Of a stretch of DNA of 64,000 nucleotides, positions 46,701 to 56,560 are shown in pieces (positions within the stretch are counted from its first letter, which is position 1; the number at the start of each line of letters is the position of its first letter). A model generated the notes under the pieces. That model made no database searches and was not told the DNA's origin. It saw nothing but the letters and a program-made list of their open reading frames with translations. This DNA is from Cytophagales bacterium (GTDB lineage Bacteria > Bacteroidota > Bacteroidia > Cytophagales > 172606-1): assembly GCA_030446715.1 (NCBI GenBank), contig JAUJMU010000002.1, positions 502,531-566,530 on the forward strand, read 5' to 3'. The translations under genes and the position numbers were made by a program.

Positions 46701-48890
46701 ATGCTACCGAAGCCCCTTCCATATATACCCCTCTGCCTGCTGCTCCTGTCAGGATTCCTGCACAGCCAGCCCTTCCGGCTGAAACTGCAGCCGGAAATTC
46801 CGGTCATTGCTTGGCACCGATACCCTGATCAATGCCTGGGCGGGCGGCCTGAACGCACCCCAGTTTTCCAGACTGGACGTCAACAACGATTCGGTCGAAG
46901 ACCTGATCACCTTTGACCGCAGCACCAACGGGCTGAATGTATACATTGCCGTGAGACGCGGTACCGGCTGGGTTTACCGGTATGTGCCCCACTACCCATC
47001 GTTGTTTCCATCTCTGAAAGACTGGGTGCTGCTGGCGGACTACGACGGCGACGGCCGCAAAGATATCTTTACCAGCACCGAAGGCGGCATCAAAGTGTAC
47101 CGGAATGCCACTACCGGCGACCTGCCTGCCTGGGAGGCGGCATCCGACCTGCTGAACACCCGGGGGTTCTCGGGAGAGATTAACCTGTACGTTTCTGCAA
47201 GCGACATTCCCGCCATTGCGGATGTGGACGGCGACGGTGATCTGGATGTGCTGACCGCCGGTCCCACCGGGCACTTTATTGAGTTTCACCAGAACATGAG
47301 TCAGGAAAAATACGGCCACCGCCGGACGCTGGAATACCGGCGGGCTACAAGATGCTGGGGCAAATTTGAAATCGAAGAAAGCTGCGCCGGCTACCGGCTG
47401 AATACGGATTGTGGTGATTCCCAGCCTGCGCCCGGCGGCAAAGCAGCCGGTGGCCGGGTCAAGCACACCGGCGTGACGCTGCTTGCCGCTGATATGGACA
47501 CCAACGGTACCCGTGACCTCCTCATCAGTACGGTGGCCTGCGACAAGATTGCCCTGCTTACCAACGGCGGCACAACAGGCGAGGCGCTGATCACCCACGT
47601 GAATGCGGTGTATCCGGCCGGCCGGCCCGCTGAGCTGAGGGCGTTTTCCGCGGCTTTTTATGAGGATGTAGATTTCGACGGCAAGAAAGATCTGCTCATT
47701 GCGCCCAACGTAACCACCAACGAAGGGGACCGTATCAATTTCCGGGAGTCATCGTGGTGGTACGCCAATTCAGGCACGGCGGCCAATCCGGTGTTTAGCT
47801 TCCGCCAGCCCGATTTCCTCCAAAATACCATGATTGACCTGGGGGAAAACTCAGTTCCGGCCCTTGCTGACGTGGACGGCGACGGGGATATGGATCTGGT
47901 GGCCGGGCACCGGGCATTCCCGTTGATGGCAAGTTGCGGGCTTCGCTGTATCTGTTTGAGAACTCTGGCACCCGTCAGTCGCCGGTGTTTCGGTTAAAAA
48001 CCGATGATTATCTGGGTCTGGCTGCTTTCGGATGGTCAAACCTGAGGCCCCAGTTTGCCGATGTGAACGGCGACCGGATGCCGGACCTGGTGCTGGTAAA
48101 TACTTTCAATGACGGACTGAATACCGACGTAAAGTACTGGCTGAATACGGCGTCCAGGGGCCGCCCCTTCGCGTTTACGCCGGCCAGCTACCGTACGCTT
48201 CCCCTGAACCTGCGCATGGGAGACTCCCGTTCCTGTACGATCTGGACGGCGACGGTGACCTGGATGCCCTGATGGGCCGGCTTTTCGGAGAACTGGAATA
48301 CTTCGGGAATACCGGCACGCGTGCCAACCCGGTTTTCCGGATGGTGAATCCTGCCCTTGGTGGTATCCCGGTGGATCCGTTTGACCGCAGCACCGCACCG
48401 CTGGTAGCCGATATGGACGGCAGCGGAAAACCGGATCTGCTGACCGGCAACCGCAATGGCGTTCTGCGCATCTTTGCCGACTTTACCAACGACCTCAATG
48501 CCGTATTCACTCCGGAGGAAAATGTGCTGGCCGATTCATTGACGGGGCAGTATTTAGCTACTAAACTGGGGGGCAACCTTACCCTTGCCGCCGGCGACCT
48601 CACCGGTGACGGAATGCCTGATCTGGTGGCGGGCTCCGCGGCTGGTGGATTGGCTGTGTCCTGAAAAACATGATGCCTGTACGTGCGGCAACGGATTGTC
48701 CGGCAAGGCGGGCAAGCGCCGCGTACAATTGAGAATTTTCCTTCCGGTATCCAGAATCCTGCCGGATTGTGAATGTGTACATAAATACACCCCGAAACAG
48801 TCAGGTTTCGTTTTACTGAACACCCTTGGCCAGCAGGTAGAAATTTATGTACAATGTTTCCGCCCGCCGCGAAACCACCAGGCATTGTAA
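46701..48890 (+). CDS. Exported FG-GAP/VCBS-repeat protein with T9SS-like tail, frameshifted
   Basis: From ATG 46701 a signal peptide (YIPLCLLLLSGFLHSQP). Repeats of the FG-GAP type carry calcium-binding loops DYDGDGRKDI, DVDGDGDLDVL, DVDFDGKKDLL, DVDGDGDMDLV, DVNGDRMPDLV, DLDGDGDLDAL and DMDGSGKPDLL, enough for a beta-propeller of about 650 residues. The last about 70 residues (LRIFP..VS, then SGFVLLNTLGQQVEI) look like a T9SS sorting domain whose frame is disturbed. Breaks are near 46800, 47930, 48225, 48660 and 48740. The true end is uncertain. The function is probably surface binding. Confidence 0.75.
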
Positions 48891-49192
48891 ATTGAAATAA
48901 ATCTCACGGCCCCATTTTCCTTCGGGGGGTCTTTACTTTGTCCGCATCCGGAACGCCGGCAGGATTATGCCCACTGGGGTACATTCGGCTAAGTTTTGAT
49001 CCGGAAAACTGATTATCAACAACTAAGTAGCTGCGCAATTTTAAACTGTGAATTTTAAATTTTAAATTATTTTGTAACCTGCAGACTGCAAATCACTTAA
49101 CATCATAGTGTGAAATTTTAAAATACCAGATTATTTCTGCTCGGGTATGCAAACCTCCGACAATGAAGCGGGTAAATGCAGGATACGGAATT

Positions 49193-49450
49193 TCAGATTC
49201 CGGCAACCACAAAAAAACCCCACCTTTGCAGGTGAGGCTTCTTGACATTCGCAAATACCTTAAATGTGGAGAAAATGTGTGCAGAAAGTTCGGAGGCTAT
49301 GCCGGCTACTACTCTGATCAGAATAGCAATGATTGCCAGTACCAGCAGTACGTGGATAAAGTTACCCACTGCTTCGCCAAATCCTATATAGCCAACTAAC
49401 CAAAGATATATGATCAGTACAATAGCTACTATATTTAAGATGCTTCCCAT
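49193..49450 (-). CDS. DUF5670 (lmo0937-type) small membrane protein
   Basis: ATG 49448-49450 starts a peptide of two helices: ILNIVAIVLIIYLWLVGYIG and FIHVLLVLAIIAILIRVVAG. Size and the GNFIHVLLVLAIIAILIR segment match the DUF5670/lmo0937 family, normally about 50 residues. The open frame continues for about 35 more codons through its own terminator (QRWGFFV is terminator sequence), so the real end is probably near 49300 with a hidden indel. Function unknown. Confidence 0.7.
   Translation of the reverse strand: MGSILNIVAIVLIIYLWLVGYIGFGEAVGNFIHVLLVLAIIAILIRVVAGIASELSAHIFSTFKVFANVKKPHLQRWGFFVVAGI
49208..49236 (-). terminator. Terminator of the DUF5670 gene
   Basis: On the minus strand CCTCACCT pairs with AGGTGGGG around a 4-base loop, followed by a run of seven T. 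The 49451-49762 gap upstream holds no recognised gene, and 48891-49192 downstream is an A/T-rich stretch with nothing recognised. Confidence 0.8.
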
Positions 49451-49762
49451 AGTCTTTAGTAGTTTAGATTAAACGCTTCAGTTGTTTGAGTTTTGAGTTT
49501 GAGGCCCTCCGGAGTTATGCGGGATTATACCCGAAAATCTTCGGCTTCAGACCTTTTTTATTCTATTCTGGTATATGTACGGGCACTTTTAAAATAGGTT
49601 GTAGAAATAATTTTCAATTTGTCAGTGGATCTATACCGCCGAAGACTGTCCTTTAAACAATGGATGAAGTAGACTGGCAAAAGCGGTAACGGATTAAAAT
49701 TTACCTTTGCCATAGGGGCCAAAACTTGAACCACTTCTCCGCTTCTGCCCAAAGTCACTCTT

Positions 49763-50221
49763 ATGCCCTTATCCCTTCAACAGCAAGCACCTGACTTTAC
49801 GCTACCCTCCACTTCCGGTAAAGCGTTTCGCTTATCCGAAACCATGAAGGAAAACCGTGTATTTTGTACTTCTACCCTAGGAACTTCACGCCTGGCTGCA
49901 CCCGGGAGGCCTGCGGGTTCCGGGATCAGTTTGCCGAATTCCGGGGGCTGGATATTGACGTAACCGGCATCAGCCGCGACAGTGTAGCTACCCACCTGAA
50001 GTTTAAGGAAACCCACAGGCTGCCCTTTGAGTTGCTGGCCGATGAGCAGGGAGAAGTGGCGTCTCTTTACAAAGCTGCCATTCTATGTGCTGCTGCCGCT
50101 CACCCGGCGGGTTACTTACCTGCTTGACGGCAATCATCGGATTACGGCTGTGTACGGAAGCGTGTTCGGGGCGGAGAAGCACATAGCGGCAATGGCAGAA
50201 GCCGTCAAAAACCGGCTGTAG
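49763..50221 (+). CDS. Bcp-type thiol peroxidase (peroxiredoxin), frameshifted
   Basis: From ATG 49763: LQQQAPDFTLPSTSGKAFRL, then one frame over YFYPRNFTPGCTREACGFRD with the peroxidatic and resolving cysteines five residues apart as in Bcp/PrxQ. RLPFELLADEQGEVASLYKA follows, and after another break FYVLLPLTRRVTYLLDGNHR and a stop at 50219-50221. It reduces hydroperoxides with thioredoxin. Breaks are near 49860 and 50085. Corrected length about 152 residues is normal. Confidence 0.88.
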
Positions 50222-50384
50222 CTGAATCCGGAAGGGCAACGTTCCGGCAAGAATCGGGAACAAAGAAAGTGCCTTTCCCGGAAATCAGGCAGGTTCAGGA
50301 AAGAAATTGACTTCAAAACTCATTTTTTGCCTTCCGTTTGCGCAGAATTTTATATTTTCCGGGCAAATTGCCTATTCAATCACC

Positions 50385-50801
50385 ATGCTCGAAATCGGAC
50401 AATCATACCAATACGATTTTTCCTTTAATCAGGGAGATGTGGAAGCTTTTGCCCGGCTGACCGGAGACACCAATCCCCTGCATCTGGACCCGGAGTACGC
50501 GGCACAGACCCCTTTCCGCCGCCCGATCATGCATGGATTGCTGGGTGCCAGTGTCTTCTCAAAAGTACTGGGTACCATTTTTCCTGGGGAAGGAACCGTT
50601 TACCTGAAGCACGAAATTGAATTTAACCGGCCTATGTTCGTGGATGTAGTTTACCAGGCGGTGGTAACTGTGAAGGAGCTGGGTGAAAAGTTCACGGCCA
50701 AAATTGAAACGCTGATTCTGGATAAGGAATCCGGCAAGGTAACCATCAGTGGTGAAGCCATGGTGATGAACCGGCAGAAAGTACCACGGTTCAAAGCATA
50801 A
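50385..50801 (+). CDS. MaoC-like dehydratase
   Basis: ATG 50385 gives 138 residues, a single hot-dog fold. The hydratase-2 motif is FARLTGDTNPLHLDPEYAAQ with FRRPIMHGLLGAS, supplying the catalytic Asp and His of (R)-specific enoyl-CoA hydratases. The preceding in-frame extension lacks conservation and is left out. It could hydrate enoyl-CoA in fatty-acid or polyhydroxyalkanoate metabolism. A strong terminator follows. Confidence 0.88.
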   Translation: MLEIGQSYQYDFSFNQGDVEAFARLTGDTNPLHLDPEYAAQTPFRRPIMHGLLGASVFSKVLGTIFPGEGTVYLKHEIEFNRPMFVDVVYQAVVTVKELGEKFTAKIETLILDKESGKVTISGEAMVMNRQKVPRFKA

Positions 50802-50877
50802 ATGAACCTGGTTTCATTGCCAGTCTGCTGATCGAAGCGCCATGATAGTTGAGGGAACTGATAACTTTTTACAGAAT

Positions 50878-50913
50878 AAAAGAGAGGCCCGACAGAATAC
50901 GGGCCTCTCTTTT
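50878..50913. terminator. Strong bidirectional terminator between maoC-like gene and rseP
   Basis: A perfect 14-bp stem (AAAAGAGAGGCCCG with CGGGCCTCTCTTTT, 8-base loop) with a T-run on the plus side and an A-run on the other. It serves the convergent genes on both sides. Confidence 0.9.
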
Positions 50914-50933
50914 TATGCTGAGCCAACCTGCCG

Positions 50934-52307
50934 TCAGGCAAAGAAGTTCTTGAAAATATCGTTAAAGAAGGCAAAAACCATCAGGCTGAGCAGAATGACC
51001 ATGCCCACCTTCTGGGCCACTTCCAGAAACTTATCCGACGGGCTGCGGCCCGATACCATCTCGTAGGTAAGGAACATCACGTGTCCGCCATCAAGGGCCG
51101 GAATGGGCAGAAAGTTCATAAACGCCAGAATCATCGAAAGCAGACCAGTAATGGACCAGAACCGGTACCAGTCCCAGGTCTTGCCATAAATCTGAGCGAT
51201 GCCGATGGGTCCGCTCAGGGATTTGGAAGCTGAAACCTCGCCACGGAATATCTTGCCGAAAGCCTTGATATTGTCCCGCACGACTCCAAATGCCATCTCG
51301 GGACCTTCTTTGACAGCCATGCCGAGGGAGTAATCCACGGTTTCATATTTAAGATCAAACTCGGGAATAAAGCCAATGGCTGCATTCTCGGTTACTTTCA
51401 GGTCAATCTTCTTCGGTTCATCGTTGCGGACTACGCCAAGGGTTACTCTCTGGCCACGGTTTTTTATAAGTTCCTGCTGGAGCTCGTGGAAATACCTGAC
51501 CGACTGATTATTGATACTTACAATCTGGTCGCCTGATTTCAATCCGGCTTTTACGGCAGGGTATTCTTCGGCTGGTTTTGCCATATTCAGCGAGATCATC
51601 AGCCGCTGAAACGCACTCGGTTTGCCTACCGACATCACCGTATCTACCCTGAAGGCCCTGACTGGTTCGATAAATTCAGCATTTTTATCCGAAAGCTTTT
51701 CAATCAGGTCAGGAGGAATATTAATTGTTAAAATCTGTCCGTCACGCTCCACAGTGTAGGAACTGTTGTTGTTGAGCAGCACTTCGGGGCTGCGTACGGC
51801 GTAAAAATCTTTGTAAGGCTGACCATTGATCTTCAGGATCCTATCGCCGGTGCGGAGGCCGAGGTCCTGCGCCAGGCTGTAGGCTACTATCCCATGCTTT
51901 GCTTCAGAAGCAGGCAGGTAACTCTTGCCATAGGCGTACAGCAGAATAATAAAAACCAGCACGCCAGTGATTACATTGACAATGATCCCGCCCATCATTA
52001 CAATCAGCCGCTGCCAGGCTGGCTTCGCCCGGAACTCATACGGCTGTGGCTCACTGCCCAGATGCTCGGTGTCCAGGGATTCATCAATCATACCGGTGAT
52101 TTTCACGTAGCCTCCCAGCGGTACTGCACCGAGTGAATATTCGGTCTCCCCCATTCTGAAGCCAAACAGCTTGGGCGGAAAGCCGATGGAGTACTGCTCT
52201 ACCCGCATTCCGAACAGTTTGGCGGTCAGGAGGTGACCCAATTCGTGCAGCCCCACCAGAATTGACAGGCCCAGGATCAACTGACCAGCCATCACTAAAA
52301 CTTCCAT
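50934..52307 (-). CDS. rseP: Site-2 zinc metalloprotease RseP
   Basis: A 457-residue inner-membrane intramembrane protease. The HExxH motif H21-E-L-G-H25 lies in the first helix (LHELGHLLTAKLFGMRVEQY). FAYAGKSY-type cytoplasmic and two PDZ regions follow (LAQDLGLRTGDRILKINGQP; VKAGLKSGDQIVSINNQSV). The third zinc ligand region is NFLPIPALDGGHVMFLTYE. RseP cleaves anti-sigma factors and signal-peptide remnants. The neighbouring dxr is its usual partner, here separated by a Uma2 gene. Confidence 0.95.
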   Translation of the reverse strand: MEVLVMAGQLILGLSILVGLHELGHLLTAKLFGMRVEQYSIGFPPKLFGFRMGETEYSLGAVPLGGYVKITGMIDESLDTEHLGSEPQPYEFRAKPAWQRLIVMMGGIIVNVITGVLVFIILLYAYGKSYLPASEAKHGIVAYSLAQDLGLRTGDRILKINGQPYKDFYAVRSPEVLLNNNSSYTVERDGQILTINIPPDLIEKLSDKNAEFIEPVRAFRVDTVMSVGKPSAFQRLMISLNMAKPAEEYPAVKAGLKSGDQIVSINNQSVRYFHELQQELIKNRGQRVTLGVVRNDEPKKIDLKVTENAAIGFIPEFDLKYETVDYSLGMAVKEGPEMAFGVVRDNIKAFGKIFRGEVSASKSLSGPIGIAQIYGKTWDWYRFWSITGLLSMILAFMNFLPIPALDGGHVMFLTYEMVSGRSPSDKFLEVAQKVGMVILLSLMVFAFFNDIFKNFFA

Positions 52308-52387
52308 ATTATCCTTTCAGATGATTATTTATTGTAAGAATCGGAAAAAAAGAGGATTAACTCCCCTTAAAACGGTTTTATGAGGTA

Positions 52388-52972
52388 TTAATTTTCAAAA
52401 ACTTCGGTTAAATCCACTTCCAGCCCCGGCATAACCTCTCTTCCATCCATTTTGCCAAAAGGCAACACTTCCGGCTCCGGATTACCGGCCGTGTATACGT
52501 AGATTTTCCGCTTTTCCGGGTGGATCAGCCAACCCAGCCGGCACCCGTTTTCCATCCATTCCTGCATTTTGTGCTGCAGATCAATTAAAGAATCGGACGG
52601 AGACATGATTTCGGCCACAAAATCGGGGCAGATGTTTGCAAACCGCCTGCGGTCTTCTTCCGGCACCTGGTTCCACCTCTTCCTGCTTATCCAGGCCACA
52701 TCCGCTGAACGGACCGCGGTGTTGGGCAGGGTGAACCCGGCACTGGAGCCGAACGCTACACCTGATCTGGTTTTGCGATTCCAAACCTGAATTTCACTTC
52801 CAAGTGAAAGATCAAAAGCTCCCGTTTCCGAACCGGTTGGTGGCATAATCAATATTTCTCCCTCAGCGTTGCGTTCCACCCGTAATTCCTTATTGGCCAT
52901 GCAGAAATGGAAAAATTCCTCATCGGATAATCCCTCGGGTTTCAGGCTGCGGGTGACAAGTCTAAGGCGCAT
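52388..52972 (-). CDS. Uma2 family protein (DUF820), copy 1
   Basis: ATG 52970-52972 gives 194 residues. The PD-(D/E)XK nuclease-like Uma2 fold is seen in RSADVAWISRKRWNQVPEED (Asp), CPDFVAEIMSPSDSL (Glu-x-Met) and QEWMENGCRLGWLIHPEKRKIYVY (the lysine in GWLIHPEKR). Uma2 genes are numerous in Cyanobacteria and Cytophagales; their role is unknown. It sits 26 bases after dxr and 80 bases before rseP on the same strand. Confidence 0.85.
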   Translation of the reverse strand: MRLRLVTRSLKPEGLSDEEFFHFCMANKELRVERNAEGEILIMPPTGSETGAFDLSLGSEIQVWNRKTRSGVAFGSSAGFTLPNTAVRSADVAWISRKRWNQVPEEDRRRFANICPDFVAEIMSPSDSLIDLQHKMQEWMENGCRLGWLIHPEKRKIYVYTAGNPEPEVLPFGKMDGREVMPGLEVDLTEVFEN

Positions 52973-52998
52973 GACAGAATGCTTTTGGATTACAACAC

Positions 52999-54169
52999 TT
53001 AACAAACCAATTTGGTTGCCTCACCGGCGAGGCGCCTGGCTTCGGCGTCGGATTGCACGTAATCGTCGTAGGCAGGTCTGGCAATATAGGGCACTTTGGC
53101 CATACAAGCCGCCACTACTTCCGGAATTTCCAGAAAGCCGATCTGCTCCTCCAGAAAGGCCTGTACGGCTACTTCGTTGGCAGCGTTGAGGATACAGGGC
53201 ATATTGCCGCCCTTTTCCAGTGCCTTATACGCAAGGGCGAGGTTGACGAAAGTTTCCGTGTCGGGTTTTTCGAAGGTAAGGCTGGGGTACCGGGTAAAAT
53301 CGAACCGCGGAAAATCGGATTTCAGCCGGTTGGGGTAACTGAGTGCGTACTGAATCGGCAGTTTCATGTCGGGCAGTCCCATCTGCGCTTTTATGGAACC
53401 GTCTTCAAACTGCACCATTGAGTGAATGACCGACTGCGGATGCACTACCACTTCGATCTGTGAGGCAGTTACGCCAAACAGCCACTTCGCTTCAATCACT
53501 TCCAGCCCCTTGTTCATCAGGGTAGCTGAATCAATGGTGATTTTGGCGCCCATGCTCCAGTTGGGGTGCCTGAGTGCCTGGGCGCGGGTGACGGTTTTCA
53601 GGAAATCGCGGTTTTTGCCCCGCGAACGGCCCGCCTGAAGCAGTGAGAATGATCTTTTCAATGGGATTGTGAAACTCCCCCACCAGGCACTGGAATATGG
53701 CCGAATGTTCGGAATCAACCGGGTAGATATTCACGCCTTTCTCCCGGGCCAGACGGGTAATGAGTTCACCGGCCACCACCAGCGTTTCCTTATTGGCAAG
53801 GGCAACCGGCTTGCGGGCCTCCAACGCCCGGATCGTCGGCTGCAGTCCGGCATAGCCCACCAGGGCAGTCAGCACCAGATCTACGGTCTCCATTTCGACC
53901 ACGCTGCCAAGGGATTTCTGGCCGGTGTATACTTTTATATCCAGCGGGTCAAGGGCGGCAAATACTTTATCGTACAGGTCTTCATTGCCGATCACCACCA
54001 CGTTGGGCCGGAAGGCAGCACTTTGCTCGATGAGCAGGTCAGCGTTGCTTTGGGCCGTCAATACCTCTGCCTGAAACTGCTCCGGATGGGCGGCAATCAC
54101 TTCCAGCGCCTGGGTGCCGATGGAGCCGGTAGAGCCCAGAATGGCAATGCGTTTGGGGGAATGGGTCAT
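52999..54169 (-). CDS. dxr: 1-deoxy-D-xylulose 5-phosphate reductoisomerase, one frameshift
   Basis: First committed step of the MEP isoprenoid pathway. N-terminal NADPH fold: RIAILGSTGSIGTQALEVIA. VDLVLTALVGYAGLQPTIRA, KPVALANKETLVVAG, YPVDSEHSAIFQCLVGE and IEKIILTASGGPF are followed, after one break near 53635, by HPNWSMGAKITIDSATLMNK, VVVHPQSVIHSMVQFEDGSI and MPCILNAANEVAVQAFLEE. The corrected length is about 390 residues. The start overlaps the Uma2 stop by 4 bases. The single break in an otherwise sound gene is probably an error. Confidence 0.93.
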
Positions 54170-54738
54170 GCAAGGGAAAAATCTACGTTTTCATAAATGT
54201 CGGCCAGACGGATCGGGCAGGTATTTATCTGAATATGGTCCTCCGGGCCGTCCGAAAAGACAAGGTCCCAGTGATTGGGCTCTGCTTTGCGGTACCGCTC
54301 CACCAGCATCTGTCCGGACGATACCAGCACGTATTCCTGCAGGGCCGGAATCGTCCGGTAGCACTTGAATTTTTCGCCCCGGTCAAAAGCTTCCGTGCCG
54401 GGGGAAAGCACCTCAATCACCACCGAAGGATTCAGAAAGTAGTCCTTGTGCTTTTCGTGAAACTGCACTTTGCCGCACACAATCGTGATGTCGGGGTAGT
54501 AGTAATTTCCGCAGTCAGGAGCATACACCTTCATATCGCTGGGCAGCACCATGCATCCGCTCTTCCTCAGGCAGGAATGCAGCGCAGCAATCAGATTAGC
54601 CACAATGATATTGTGCGCCAGGCTGGCACCAGACATGGCAACGATTTCACCATGCCGGTACTCGGACTTATGGGTGGCCTTTCGTTCCAGTTCCAGATAT
54701 TCTTCCGGCGTTACTTTGGTTTGCACGGGTGCCGCCAT
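54166..54738 (-). CDS. Uma2 family protein, copy 2
   Basis: ATG 54736-54738 gives 190 residues. VTPEEYLELERKATHKSEYR, HGEIVAMSGAS, CGNYYYPDITIVCGKVQ (Asp), NPSVVIEVLSPGTEAFDRGE (Glu) and IPALQEYVLVSSGQMLVERY (the usual lysine or equivalent here S-S-G) follow the Uma2 order. The stop overlaps the dxr start by 4 bases. Function unknown. Confidence 0.88.
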   Translation of the reverse strand: MAAPVQTKVTPEEYLELERKATHKSEYRHGEIVAMSGASLAHNIIVANLIAALHSCLRKSGCMVLPSDMKVYAPDCGNYYYPDITIVCGKVQFHEKHKDYFLNPSVVIEVLSPGTEAFDRGEKFKCYRTIPALQEYVLVSSGQMLVERYRKAEPNHWDLVFSDGPEDHIQINTCPIRLADIYENVDFSLA

Positions 54739-54791
54739 TGTCAAGACGTTAGATTGAAGATATAAGACGTAAGATAAGGAAAAAGCGGGTT

Positions 54792-56330
54792 TTAATCCCG
54801 GTCTCCTGTCTCTTGTCTCCCGTCTGCCGGCTCCTGTCTCCACCTCACCAGTTCATCGGCCAAAGCCCGGTCGTTGGACAGGCGGGGCACTTTGTTCTGG
54901 CCGCCCAGTTTCCCTTTCGACTTCATGTAGTCACGGAAAGCATCTTTGCGCAGCGGCGTAATGACCAGTGGCCGCAGAATGTTGCCGCTGATCAGATCGT
55001 CGTAGTAGATGTTCAGCTTCTGCAGCTGAGCGTCTACGTCTCTGGCAAAGGCTGCAGGGTCACGCGGCGGTTTGCCGAACTCCACCAGCCATTCGTGGTG
55101 CGGAAGGCCCGTAGCCGGACGCACCTGCGGAGCCACCGTAAATTCGATCAGTTCCGTTTCCGGGTGTTTCTGCACGGCAAACTGCATGGCCTTCTCCACC
55201 TCCTCCCCGATTACGTGTTCGCCGAAAGCGGAAATAAAATGCTTGATCCGGCCCGAAACCACCAGCCGGTACGGATTTTTGGATACAAACCTGACGGTGT
55301 CGCCAATGGAATAGCCCCACAAGCCGGCGTTGTTGTTGACGATCAGGGCGTAATTTTTGCCTAATTCCACCTCGCCGATGCTCAGGCGGGTAGGATGCTC
55401 ATTGAAATATTCCTCCGCCGGAATGAATTCATAGAAAATGCCCGCATTCAACAGCAGCAGCAGCCCGGATTGGTTCTGCTTGTCCTGAAAAGCAAAGAAG
55501 CCCTCCGAAGCCGGAAACAGTTCAACCGAATCTATCCGCTTGCCGATGGATTCGTAAATCCGTACCCGGTACGGCTCAAAATTGACGCCTCCGTACACGA
55601 ACAGGTTAAAATTGGGAAAGATATCTTTGACGGGCCGGCCGCCGGTGCGTTCCTGCAACCGGTCGAAATACATCTGCACCCACGGCGGAATGCCCGAAAT
55701 CAGCGACATGTCGGCGTGCAGGGTCTCGTCAATGATCTTGTCCAGTTTTTCTTCCCAGTCTTCGATGCAGTTGGTGGCATAGCCGGGTTTCTGGTTGGAA
55801 CGCAGGTAAGCCGGTACGTGGTGATTGGCTATACCCGAAAGCCGCCCGGTTTTGATTCCGGCTTTTTCGTCCAGTACCGGACTGCCCGACAGGAAAATCA
55901 GCTTGCGGTCCAGAAAATCCGACTTACCGGTATCCTGCACGTAGTTCAGCAGCGCATCGCGGGCCCCGTTGATGTGGTTAGGAATAGACTCTTTGGTAAT
56001 GGGAATGTATTTGACGCCGGAAGTAGTACCGGAGGTTTTGGCAAAATACAGCGGCTTGCCCCGCCAGAGCACGTCGTTTTGTCCTTCCAGAATCTTTTTG
56101 ATGTAAGGCGAAAATCCTTCATAATCCCGGATTGGCACGCATTTTTTGAAATCTGCGTAGCTGCGGATCTTTCCGAACGAATGGTCCCGCCCGAAAATCG
56201 TATTCCGGCCGCCGCTGATCAGTTCCTGCAATACCTTTTCCTGCGTCTGAACGGGCTGGCTGGCCCATTGCTGCTGCTTGCCGGTTATGTAAGCAGCCAG
56301 CGGTTTACTCAATACGGATCGGATGCCCAT
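54792..56330 (-). CDS. GH3-family protein (acyl-adenylating enzyme-like)
   Basis: A 512-residue protein of the GH3 auxin-promoter family, an adenylate-forming fold that in plants joins amino acids to acids such as auxin. FGRDHSFGKIRSYADFKKCV, FAKTSGTTSGVKYIPIT (the phosphate loop), YGGVNFEPYRVRIYES, ELFPASEGFFAFQ and YSIGDTVRFVSKNPYRL are the landmarks. The bacterial substrate is unknown. The last about 15 residues (PADGRQETGDRD) come from a purine-rich repeat after the normal end. Intact frame, probably co-transcribed with Uma2-dxr-Uma2-rseP. Confidence 0.93.
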   Translation of the reverse strand: MGIRSVLSKPLAAYITGKQQQWASQPVQTQEKVLQELISGGRNTIFGRDHSFGKIRSYADFKKCVPIRDYEGFSPYIKKILEGQNDVLWRGKPLYFAKTSGTTSGVKYIPITKESIPNHINGARDALLNYVQDTGKSDFLDRKLIFLSGSPVLDEKAGIKTGRLSGIANHHVPAYLRSNQKPGYATNCIEDWEEKLDKIIDETLHADMSLISGIPPWVQMYFDRLQERTGGRPVKDIFPNFNLFVYGGVNFEPYRVRIYESIGKRIDSVELFPASEGFFAFQDKQNQSGLLLLLNAGIFYEFIPAEEYFNEHPTRLSIGEVELGKNYALIVNNNAGLWGYSIGDTVRFVSKNPYRLVVSGRIKHFISAFGEHVIGEEVEKAMQFAVQKHPETELIEFTVAPQVRPATGLPHHEWLVEFGKPPRDPAAFARDVDAQLQKLNIYYDDLISGNILRPLVITPLRKDAFRDYMKSKGKLGGQNKVPRLSNDRALADELVRWRQEPADGRQETGDRD

Positions 56331-56560
56331 GCGGATCAGTTGCGGTTGAAAATTCAGATTTGCTACTTCCCACTCCCTGCCCCTGCTGCCGCAAAGGTAA
56401 CTTTTTTAAGGAGGTATTTGCGTCCATGCTTTCCTGTGGCCCAAACCGACGGTGGCCTGCAAACCTTATTGTTTGCTGTTGATTGGCTATTTTTGGGTTC
56501 GTTTTGCAACAAAGAAATCTTTCCCGATAGTATCCATTCCGTAAACCGTGGTTCAGGGTT

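Noticed and set aside
49193..49300. C-terminal extension of the DUF5670 protein
   Set aside because: The last codons are the gene's own terminator stem and T-run, so this part is not likely to be protein.
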